From positions 1 to 64,000 of the forward strand of contig CAYPJE010000006.1 of NCBI GenBank assembly GCA_964410945.1: a stretch of DNA of 64,000 nucleotides, in the 5' to 3' direction. Position numbers and translations under genes: made by a program. The notes under the pieces are model-generated. The model saw nothing but the letters and a program-made list of their open reading frames with translations. It was not told where the DNA came from and did not search any database. Shown here in pieces: positions 1 through 7,243 of the stretch (within the stretch, counting starts at the first letter, position 1; each line of letters starts with the position of its first letter). This DNA is from CAYPJE01 sp964410945 (GTDB lineage Bacteria > Fidelibacterota > Marinisomatia > Marinisomatales > TCS56).

Positions 1-13
1 TCTGTCCTGTCAT
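1..13 (-). CDS. 5' end of a gene leaving the window on the left
   Basis: On the minus strand an ATG at 11-13 is preceded by a strong ribosome binding site (AAGGAGG at about 18-25) and followed by only M-T-G-Q before the window ends. It lies 42 bases beyond the stop of the oligoendopeptidase gene on the same strand, so it is probably a co-directional downstream gene. No function can be given. The binding site sits in the loop of a possible hairpin formed by GTTGAC (14-19) and GTCAAC (32-37). Confidence 0.5.
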
Positions 14-55
14 GTTGACCTCCTTTTTTTAGTCAACTTTCTTCAGGACGTGACA

Positions 56-1942
56 CTATAACCGGGCTAATTCCTTTTCAAGGTTCGTGACCAGTTCCTC
101 CATCCGGTCGATCACCGCCTGGAAGGTATCAGACTGCGATAAATCAACGCCAGCCTTTTTCAACTGCTCCATCGGGTAGTCATTTCCACCCGCTTTCAGC
201 AAGCCAAGATATTTATCAATCGCCTTTTTGCGATCCTTTTTCTTACCGGTTGTTATATCCTTAAACAGTTTGGCCGAACTGGCAAAACAGGTAGCATACT
301 GATAAACATAGTAGGGATAAAAATAGAAATGGGGAATCCGTGCCCAGGTAATATCGTAAAGTTCATCATGGTAGACATCGTCACCGTAGTACTGCTCCAG
401 CAGGTCGGCATAAATCCCGTTGAGTACATCGGCGGTGATCGGTTGCCCCTCTTCCACCAGCCGGTGGGCCTGTAATTCAAAATCGGCAAACATCACCTGG
501 GTATAAAACGTACCGGCAATATTATCGATGGCATGGGCCAGCAGGGCAATCCGCTCCTTGGGATCATCAACCGATTCAAGCCAGTGATCCAGCAGTAACG
601 CCTCAGCCATTGTGGAGGATACTTCAGCCACGAATAAAGTATAGTTTGTCGTTGCATAAGGCTGGTTTTCAAACGCAAACATGGTGTGAATCGTATGCCC
701 CATCTCGTGGGCCAGCGTGAAGACATCATCCATTGTATCGCTGTAATTCAACAGCATGTAGGGATGAACGCCGTAAACACCTCCGGAGTAAGCACCGCCA
801 CGTTTGCCTTCATTTTCATAAACATCGACCCAGCCACCGGAAAAGGCCTGGCGTAATTTCTCCTGGTATTCTTTGCCCAGGGGTGCCACTGATTCGACAA
901 CCATATCGGCGACACTATCATATTCATAAGTATTATTTACATCAACAACCGGAAGTGAGGAATCGTACAGGTGGTATTCTTCCAATTCCAGGGCTTTTTT
1001 CCGCAGACTGTGATAACGCTTCAGTGGCTCCGTACCCTCTCCGACCATTTTGACCAGATTCTCATATACGGAAACCGGAACATTATCATCTTCCAGGCTG
1101 GCTTCCAGGGTCGAGCTGTATTTCCTGGCCTGGGCATAGGCCCAATCCCGCTGACAGATCCCATTATAGGTAGCGGCATAAGTATTGATAGTTTCATTGT
1201 ATAAACCATTCCGCGCTTCGAATACGGTTTTACGGTCTTCCTGATTGCGGTTGGTAGCCAGCACCAAACCATACTGGCCGGGTGTAACTGTAATCGTCTC
1301 GCCATCACTCAGGGTGACATCGGGGAAATCGATATCAGAAGTAGACAACTCGGAATGAATCGATCGTGGAGTACGGGCGAAACTGGAAAAATAAGAAAGC
1401 AGCTGCTCCCCTTCCGCATCCAGGACATGAGCCTGCTGGCGATAAAGGTTTTCGATCCCAAACTGATACGGTTTTAATCCTGGTTCGGTATTTAGCCAAG
1501 CTTCCATCGTATCCCATGGAATAGTCAGCAGTTCAGGATCAAACCAGGCCGTGGCCGTTCCGAATTTTGAAAACATTATCTGGACCCGTTGCAGATTCGC
1601 CGACACATCATTATCGCGCGTATCGGTATCTCTGGTCATACTGGCATAACTATAAACACGATCGGCCAGAATGCCCAATTCATCACTCAACTGATAGGCT
1701 TTCAATAAGTTTTCGGGTCCCTGATTAAGTGTTCCCTGCAAGGCGGCGAATTCATCCATCTTCGCTTCCAGTTCACCAAACTCGGCCTCCCAGTTTTCCC
1801 AATCAGCATAGATTTCAGTCAAGTCCCATTTATATTTTTCCGGGATTTCAGAACGCACCAGTGTCTTTGGCTTGGCCATTACTGAATTCGTAATTAAAAA
1901 TAAAATAACCAGTGGCATAATAATGCGTATTGTTTTCATCAT
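56..1942 (-). CDS. pepF: Secreted oligoendopeptidase F, M3 family zinc peptidase
   Basis: This 628-residue protein is an M3B metallopeptidase that cleaves short peptides. The zinc site is visible as HEMGH (residues 412-416) with a glutamate in FVAEVSS (E440) as the expected third ligand. The downstream region rich in tyrosine (FYFYPYYVYQYA) is typical of PepF. Length fits the family (about 600). An N-terminal hydrophobic stretch (residues 5-22) ending near VMAK looks like a signal peptide, which is unusual for PepF, normally cytoplasmic; this suggests action in the periplasm. Two ATGs are adjacent (1942 and 1939); the second has better spacing from the AGCAGG upstream. The slc13-type gene lies upstream on the same strand, separated by a hairpin. 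Confidence 0.93.
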   Translation of the reverse strand: MMKTIRIIMPLVILFLITNSVMAKPKTLVRSEIPEKYKWDLTEIYADWENWEAEFGELEAKMDEFAALQGTLNQGPENLLKAYQLSDELGILADRVYSYASMTRDTDTRDNDVSANLQRVQIMFSKFGTATAWFDPELLTIPWDTMEAWLNTEPGLKPYQFGIENLYRQQAHVLDAEGEQLLSYFSSFARTPRSIHSELSTSDIDFPDVTLSDGETITVTPGQYGLVLATNRNQEDRKTVFEARNGLYNETINTYAATYNGICQRDWAYAQARKYSSTLEASLEDDNVPVSVYENLVKMVGEGTEPLKRYHSLRKKALELEEYHLYDSSLPVVDVNNTYEYDSVADMVVESVAPLGKEYQEKLRQAFSGGWVDVYENEGKRGGAYSGGVYGVHPYMLLNYSDTMDDVFTLAHEMGHTIHTMFAFENQPYATTNYTLFVAEVSSTMAEALLLDHWLESVDDPKERIALLAHAIDNIAGTFYTQVMFADFELQAHRLVEEGQPITADVLNGIYADLLEQYYGDDVYHDELYDITWARIPHFYFYPYYVYQYATCFASSAKLFKDITTGKKKDRKKAIDKYLGLLKAGGNDYPMEQLKKAGVDLSQSDTFQAVIDRMEELVTNLEKELARL

Positions 1943-1961
1943 AGACCTGCTTTCAATTTTA

Positions 1962-1996
1962 AAATACCCAATTAACCAAGTGGAATTTGGGTATTT
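1962..1996 (-). terminator. Hairpin between SLC13 gene and pepF, possible terminator
   Basis: AAATACCCA (1962-1970) and TGGGTATTT (1988-1996) form a stem, extended by partly paired AT bases inside. On the minus strand it lies 55 bases past the stop of the transporter gene and is followed by a short mixed T/A run, so it may end that transcript; the T-run is weak. Confidence 0.4.
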
Positions 1997-2050
1997 AATT
2001 CAATAACTAAAAAGGTTTCATCATTGGTTTGTTACCGGTTGCTGAGAAAA

Positions 2051-3466
2051 TTAGTTAAACAGGAAATAACACCAGACCACGGAAATCAATGGTGCCAGAA
2101 TCCCCATTACCAGCCCGCCACGGATGAACTCATTTGTCTTGAGCTGACCGGTCGCATAGGCAATCGCGTTCGGTGGAGTCGAAATCGGCAGGCACATGGC
2201 CGAAGAAGCACCCAGCGCGATCGGAACAACAATGACAGCCTCCGCACCCATGCCGATGGCCATTCCGATCGGAACGAGAATATTGGCGGCGGCGGTATTG
2301 CTCATGAAATTGGACAGGGCCGAAGCAACATAGGCCAGAACAAATGCAATCAGGATCGGGCTGAATGATGACACAGGCAATAATCCCACGAACCATTCTG
2401 CCAGACCGGTTTCACGCACGGCTACCCCCAGTGACAGACCACCAGCCAGTAGCAGGAGCACATCCCAGCTCAGGTTGCGGATATGCTTGGCCGTCATTAT
2501 CCCGGTCACGGCAAAAATAGTGATCGGGAAAAAGGATACCACCGAGGTTGGGATATGATGCAAAGGACCGGTCATCCACAGAATGACGGTCATCACGAAT
2601 ACGGGCATCACCAGGATCCGTTTCCACATCGGCAGCTGGGCCCCGGTTCGTGTCTGCCACTGCAAACCGGTAATATTCACCGTATCAATTCGGGCCGGGT
2701 ATGAAAACCGCAAATATAACCAGATCACAAAAAACAGAATGATTGCCGTGGGCAGGCCGGCTGTCATCCAGCGTAGAAAATCAATGGTAGTGGCAGTTGA
2801 CAGGGAGCCGGCGGCGATGGCATTGGGCGGACTGCCGATAATTGTACCCATTCCACCTACGTTGGCGGCGAAGGGTATACCAATCAGGATGGCCTTGCGG
2901 AAAGGATCGGTTTTGGGTATCGAATTAACAATCGGCATAATTACAGCCATCATCATGGCTGTAGTAGCTGTGTTGGACATAAACATGGAAAAAGTAAATG
3001 TAACCGCCATGGCACCGAATAGAACCGATCCGGGACGAGTACCAAACCAGTTTAGAACATAACGGGAAAACAGACGGTCAAGACCGGTTACATGGGCTGC
3101 TTCCGCCAGGACGAAGCCACCAAAGAACAACCACATCAACGGACTACTCCAGGGCTGGACAAACATCTCCCAATCCTTGGAAGTCTCAGCGAAAACACCG
3201 CCTGGTTTCCCCAAAATCAGGATTTGCAACATTATTATCAGTATAGCCACTGAGAAAGATGGTACGGCCTCAGTGACCCAAAGGCCGGCGGCCAATAGCA
3301 GAATAAAAAATGACCAGGCTCCGGCCGGTGTTAATCCATTCCAATTGGGTACCAAAGCAACTACAGTCGCAAATATGATGCAAAAAGCAATTTTATAGAG
3401 TGTTCTGAAGGAGGATATTTCCAGCTTTCCCCAAACACGTAATACTTCCCGGCGAGTGTCGATCAT
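2051..3466 (-). CDS. SLC13/DASS family sodium-coupled anion (dicarboxylate or sulfate) transporter
   Basis: A 471-residue polytopic inner-membrane protein of the divalent anion:sodium symporter family. Both signature SNT motifs are present in the two inverted repeats, S164-N165-T166 (MFMSNTATTA) and S389-N390-T391 (NFMSNTAAAN); in the family these sit at the tips of the re-entrant hairpins and bind substrate and sodium. A conserved GSPPNAIA follows the first repeat and STPPNAIAYATG the second. Substrate is probably a C4-dicarboxylate or related anion, but cannot be fixed from sequence. No strong ribosome binding site precedes the ATG at 3466. The neighbour upstream is a DUF1761 protein on the same strand, 115 bases away. 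Confidence 0.9.
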   Translation of the reverse strand: MIDTRREVLRVWGKLEISSFRTLYKIAFCIIFATVVALVPNWNGLTPAGAWSFFILLLAAGLWVTEAVPSFSVAILIIMLQILILGKPGGVFAETSKDWEMFVQPWSSPLMWLFFGGFVLAEAAHVTGLDRLFSRYVLNWFGTRPGSVLFGAMAVTFTFSMFMSNTATTAMMMAVIMPIVNSIPKTDPFRKAILIGIPFAANVGGMGTIIGSPPNAIAAGSLSTATTIDFLRWMTAGLPTAIILFFVIWLYLRFSYPARIDTVNITGLQWQTRTGAQLPMWKRILVMPVFVMTVILWMTGPLHHIPTSVVSFFPITIFAVTGIMTAKHIRNLSWDVLLLLAGGLSLGVAVRETGLAEWFVGLLPVSSFSPILIAFVLAYVASALSNFMSNTAAANILVPIGMAIGMGAEAVIVVPIALGASSAMCLPISTPPNAIAYATGQLKTNEFIRGGLVMGILAPLISVVWCYFLFN

Positions 3467-3581
3467 AATTTAATCCAAGGTTTTAGCTACTAGAAACAGT
3501 CCGGAAATTACTGGAATAAAGAAATATGTAACCGGGGTATTTTTGAACTGATAGAAAATTAAATTGGTTGATGTACTATAA

Positions 3582-3998
3582 CTATTTCCATAGTACCAGT
3601 ACAACAGCAGCAATATTGAAGGCTGTGAATGAATAACCGGTATTCAGGATTGCCAGCTTCATTGACCGATTTTCAAAAAGAACCAGATTGAGGGTACTCA
3701 TACCAATAAATCCCACTGACAAAAGGCTTCCAACAATGATGGCATCTAATAATGTTACCGCATCGATCACACCCAGTACAATGGCCAAAAGGATTATCGT
3801 AATGGCCGCTGGAAATATACTCAGCATCATCGATTTATTAGCATCATTCTGATTGATATCCTCCATTTTAAGACCAGTCAATTTCAGCCAGTAATTACCA
3901 AACAGGACCGGTGAGTACCAAAGGGCACCGATGATCATATTGGTTACGATTCCGGCCAGTACGGCCCAAGGATTAAAGAAATGGATTTCCAGTGACAT
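3582..3998 (-). CDS. DUF1761 family small membrane protein
   Basis: A 138-residue protein with about four hydrophobic segments. The N-terminus (NPWAVLAGIVTNMIIGALWYSP, of which the WYSP turn is the most telling part) and the later FIGMSTLNL segment match DUF1761, an integral membrane family of unknown function. A good ribosome binding site, AAGGAG, stands just upstream of the ATG at 3996-3998. It is followed by an independent gene rather than an obvious partner, so context gives no role. Confidence 0.8.
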   Translation of the reverse strand: MSLEIHFFNPWAVLAGIVTNMIIGALWYSPVLFGNYWLKLTGLKMEDINQNDANKSMMLSIFPAAITIILLAIVLGVIDAVTLLDAIIVGSLLSVGFIGMSTLNLVLFENRSMKLAILNTGYSFTAFNIAAVVLVLWK

Positions 3999-4058
3999 GA
4001 CGACTCCTTACTATTTAAAGATCTATTCAAATAGATACGATGGAACCAACCAGGAGTT

Positions 4059-4442
4059 TCAATCAATGCTGCTGTTTTCCAGCCATTGTAATGCTTCATC
4101 GCGGTGGTGGCATACTTTAAAATCCATTATCAGATCTGTGCTCAACATCTCCAACATTCGACCCAATCCGAAATGCAGGTCGTTACCAGCCACCAGAACA
4201 ATGCGACCCGAACCTCGCCGATCCTGAATACCTTTAAAAAAAGAAATTCCTTTTTCAACTGAATTTAAATCAAATTTCAGCTTGGCTTTTCCCAAATTTA
4301 TCAGGGAGTTCATACCTTTTGAAAAATTTGTATCACGGACAAGTTTTTCTTCAAAGTCTTTCCACTCCAGAAGATCAATATTCCCACTTAATGAGACCTC
4401 AACCAGATTCCGGTCTTTGTTTATACAATACTCCATTCCCAT
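4059..4442 (-). CDS. Small STAS/SpoIIAA-like protein, copy 1
   Basis: A 127-residue soluble protein. It shows the layout shared by four genes of this window: an N-terminal pair of beta strands (LVEVSLSGNIDL), a helix, a central strand SLINLGKAKL, a strand RIVLVAGNDLHFGLGRMLEML, and a C-terminal strand-helix FKVCHHRDEALQWLE. This is the pattern of the SpoIIAA-like/STAS-SEC14 small proteins; no function is established for this type. It is most like the copy at 5133-5510 (shared G.DL.FGL.RM and the A..WL ending). Starts at 4442 and 4436 are both possible and neither has a clear ribosome binding site. Confidence 0.75.
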   Translation of the reverse strand: MGMEYCINKDRNLVEVSLSGNIDLLEWKDFEEKLVRDTNFSKGMNSLINLGKAKLKFDLNSVEKGISFFKGIQDRRGSGRIVLVAGNDLHFGLGRMLEMLSTDLIMDFKVCHHRDEALQWLENSSID

Positions 4443-4563
4443 AATTGACGTTCGCCAGGAAACTGAAAAGATGCAATTAAAAATAATGCGGTGCGGTTTA
4501 TGATACCCAAAATATCATGTCGTGAGAATTACCACTTATCTCCAAATACTAAATACTTTTTAC

Positions 4564-4941
4564 TTATGTCTTGTCATTGATCCACATGCGGGCATCATCC
4601 ATGGTGGCAAATGTTTTTGCCTGCAAATTCAACTGATCACCGATCTTATTATATAAAACAAGCATCTTGTTGTTAATATCCTTTGGATATACTACTGCCC
4701 ATTTGCATCCACGGAATGAAAATGAAAGCTTTTCAATATAGGTAATAAATTTTATCATCAGGTTAAAGTCTGTTTTGACAATTGCCGTGGATAAATCGGC
4801 AATTACATCAATCTTTGGATTCCAGTCCGGATCAATCATAACTCTATCAACATAGTCTAGAAAGACATCCAGCTTAAACTGACCGGCACAAACGTACACC
4901 AGTAGATTATTGTGAACCGATAATTCATGCGAAATCACCAT
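4564..4941 (-). CDS. Small STAS/SpoIIAA-like protein, copy 2
   Basis: A 125-residue protein of the same layout as its neighbours: strand pair LVYVCAGQFKL, helix with DPDWNPKID, strand VIADLSTAIVK, helix, strand KWAVVYPKDI, and a C-terminal KTFATMDDARMWI. It is more diverged and lacks the FGL.RM segment. A ribosome binding site (GCAGGA) lies about 8 bases before the ATG at 4939-4941. It stands 121 bases from copy 1 and 191 bases from copy 3, all co-directional, which suggests an old tandem expansion. Function unknown. Confidence 0.72.
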   Translation of the reverse strand: MVISHELSVHNNLLVYVCAGQFKLDVFLDYVDRVMIDPDWNPKIDVIADLSTAIVKTDFNLMIKFITYIEKLSFSFRGCKWAVVYPKDINNKMLVLYNKIGDQLNLQAKTFATMDDARMWINDKT

Positions 4942-5132
4942 ATTTAATCCTGCAATTAATAAATTTACAATAATTTACGCATTGTCTACGACTAAAATAG
5001 CTCTATTAAATAAACAATAAAATGATTTTATAACTGATCAATAGGGTACAGTAAGACCAGGTTAACCAATGATATTCAGGAAAATTTTAACAGATCGAAA
5101 TGATAACAGGGCCAAAGATTGAGAATATTAAT

Positions 5133-5510
5133 CTATTCCAGCAACCACTCCATAGCTTCATCCATTGTGTGGAATATTTGAACCGCGCTGGGAGTATTCA
5201 GGGATAATGGCTGCTCATACATCCTTGCCAATCCGAAAGCTAAATCCTGACCAGCAACAAAAGCTGATTTTTTATTACCCTCAATTCCCCAATTATCCTT
5301 TACAAACGAAACAAGGCTCGAAACCTGGTCGGCAGTTATGGATGATAAGTCTGCCTCATTGAGATCCCAGATGGAGTAGGGTAATTCGGCAAATCCGGGA
5401 TCACCGTATAGTTCCTTCAGACTCGCAATTAATTCTTTATAATCAATCTTCCCCACCAGCCTGGAAATCCTGATCAAATTATCGTGATCGATTTCAGTAA
5501 TAACTGCCAT
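5133..5510 (-). CDS. Small STAS/SpoIIAA-like protein, copy 3
   Basis: A 125-residue protein, the most canonical of the set: IRISRLVGKIDYKELI, a YGDPGF turn, SIWDLNEADLSSI (the WDL strand), KSAFVAGQDLAFGLARM, and the ending FHTMDEAMEWLL. Families with this architecture are annotated as STAS/SEC14-like; they are cytosolic and of unknown role. The known STAS domains act as phospho-regulated switches, but no phosphorylatable serine can be assigned here with confidence. Spacing to the MarC gene upstream is 137 bases. Confidence 0.77.
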   Translation of the reverse strand: MAVITEIDHDNLIRISRLVGKIDYKELIASLKELYGDPGFAELPYSIWDLNEADLSSITADQVSSLVSFVKDNWGIEGNKKSAFVAGQDLAFGLARMYEQPLSLNTPSAVQIFHTMDEAMEWLLE

Positions 5511-5647
5511 ATTTACACTCTTGATATATTGCTTTTACCTGCCAAGTTGAATTTATTATTTTTACTCCAACAACTCAAGTGTGTTAATATAATTATCAGA
5601 TACAGGTATGACAAATTAAATATTCTATTATACCCTATCTGGATTTA

Positions 5648-6241
5648 TCAGGAAGTTATTTTGACGAATTGAGCAAATCCGGTCATCAGCATCTGCATCG
5701 CGATTGCAATCAGCAGCATTCCCATTAACCGTTCAATCGCAATCAGGCCTTTTTCTCCCAAAAACCGTGACAGCTTGCTTGAGCCGATAATGATCATGCC
5801 TGACACCAACCAGGCAAGAAATAATGCCAGCAGCCATTCAGGCCAACGTTCTGGTTCACGATTCATGACCAGCAAGACAGCAGCCATGGCCGAGGGACCG
5901 GCAACATAAGGTATTGCCAAAGGAACAATAAACGGCTCACCAGATACTTCTTCCCCGGTTGTATCTTTAGGTCTCGGGAAAATCATTTTTATTGCGATCA
6001 GGAATAATATAGTCCCGCCGGCAGCCGTTAATGCCGGTTCTGATATTTGTAATGCCCAGAGAATATGCTGTCCTGCAAATAAGAATATCACCAATACGGA
6101 CAGAGCAATGAGCAGTTCTCTGATAATGATCCGATTATGTTTTGATTGATCGGTATTCCTTAACGCCGCGATATAAAATGGAATATTACCAAACGGATCC
6201 ATTACCAGCAGTAAAAGCAGTGCAGCTGAAAAAACGGTCAT
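5648..6241 (-). CDS. MarC family integral membrane protein
   Basis: A 197-residue inner-membrane protein with six predicted hydrophobic segments. The family signature is at the N-terminus (VMDPFGNIPFYIA) and again in IPYVAGPSAMAAVLL. MarC proteins were once thought to be multidrug resistance pumps; their actual function is unknown. I chose the ATG at 6239-6241 because the family begins just before the DPFGN segment; a TTG at 6262 would add seven residues (SEERLV) and has no ribosome binding site. Confidence 0.88.
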   Translation of the reverse strand: MTVFSAALLLLLVMDPFGNIPFYIAALRNTDQSKHNRIIIRELLIALSVLVIFLFAGQHILWALQISEPALTAAGGTILFLIAIKMIFPRPKDTTGEEVSGEPFIVPLAIPYVAGPSAMAAVLLVMNREPERWPEWLLALFLAWLVSGMIIIGSSKLSRFLGEKGLIAIERLMGMLLIAIAMQMLMTGFAQFVKITS

Positions 6242-6283
6242 TACTAATCTTTCTTCTGACAATTACTAATGATTTTAATTCGA

Positions 6284-6940
6284 CTATATTTCATTGCTCA
6301 AATCGTAATCGGGGTAGAGCTCTTTGGCGCATTTGGGACAGATACCATGTGAAAACTGGGCACCCGTCCGGTCAGTAATATAAGATTCAACCTGTTCCCA
6401 GTAGCCATCATCATTTCTGATCTTTTTACAATTTGCACAAATAGGCAGTATGCCCCGCAGTAATTTTATTTCATCCAGTGCGTGGCGTAGATTTTCATTA
6501 ACCTTCTTAAGTTCCTCCTCCGCCAGCATCAGGGCTGTTAAATCAGTATGGGCTCCGAGCATTCTAATCGGCTTTCCATTTTTATCACGTATGGCTACGC
6601 CACGGCAGCGCACCCAGACGGTCGAACCGTCTTTGTGGTGATAGCGCACAACCTGATCATAGGGATGATTCGCATCGGCACAGTGCTTTTGGAAGTTATC
6701 GAGAGCAACCTGCAAGTCGTCCGGAAATATGAGATGCTGCCATTCGTCGGGGTGATGTTCCTTTTCGTCCGGATCGAACCCCAGGAGTTCCCAGAACCGG
6801 GGACTCATCCACTCATCGGTTTGTGTCTCCAAATCCCAGTACCACACGCCATCCAATGAGCCTACCTGCAAAAACTCAAATATCGTATCGTCCTGTTTCA
6901 GTAAGGAATATAACTCCTGCTTTAAATAATGGTCTGGCAT
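6284..6940 (-). CDS. PAS domain protein with C-terminal zinc-ribbon-like tail
   Basis: A 218-residue soluble protein. Residues about 25-140 form a PAS domain (fold 3 type) with its PAC end (WVRCRGVAIRDKNGKPIRMLG.HTDLT split). A short coiled coil (EEELKKVNENLRHALDEIK) leads to a conserved module with CANCKKIR and CPKCAKELYP, two Cys pairs that probably bind zinc. This tail is common after PAS and GAF domains in Deltaproteobacteria and relatives, but its job is not known. No output domain is present, so it may act by protein contact. The ATG at 6938-6940 has a GGAG 8 bases upstream; an upstream ATG at 6988 lacks one. Confidence 0.83.
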   Translation of the reverse strand: MPDHYLKQELYSLLKQDDTIFEFLQVGSLDGVWYWDLETQTDEWMSPRFWELLGFDPDEKEHHPDEWQHLIFPDDLQVALDNFQKHCADANHPYDQVVRYHHKDGSTVWVRCRGVAIRDKNGKPIRMLGAHTDLTALMLAEEELKKVNENLRHALDEIKLLRGILPICANCKKIRNDDGYWEQVESYITDRTGAQFSHGICPKCAKELYPDYDLSNEI

Positions 6941-7243
6941 ATGTGTTTCTCCGTTTATGACTGCTCTATTGGCAATCAGTAAGGACAATCATCAATCATG
7001 GTAAATGATTTCTTCTCCTGCAACCTACATCAAATTATACCACTGGAATTTCTATTCCAATGAAATTGCCTTTACATAACAACTTGGCTTTACAAATATT
7101 ATGTATGTAAAAAAGTCGTATCATCAAAAATATGGTCTCACCTTTATATCACAGGCAATAAATAAAAACTTTGCTAAGTCATCTGGAAAATTCTTCATTT
7201 AATTGATACCGATTGCAAAATATATTTTTCAAAGAATCCCGGA
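6941..7243. other. AT-rich intergenic stretch
   Basis: These 303 bases lie between the stop of the first hybrid kinase and the PAS protein, both on the minus strand. I see no gene. A small hairpin TGGAAT-TTCT-ATTCCA is at 7044-7059. The stretch probably holds the promoter of the PAS gene near its 6941 end, but no clear -35/-10 pair stands out. Confidence 0.4.
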
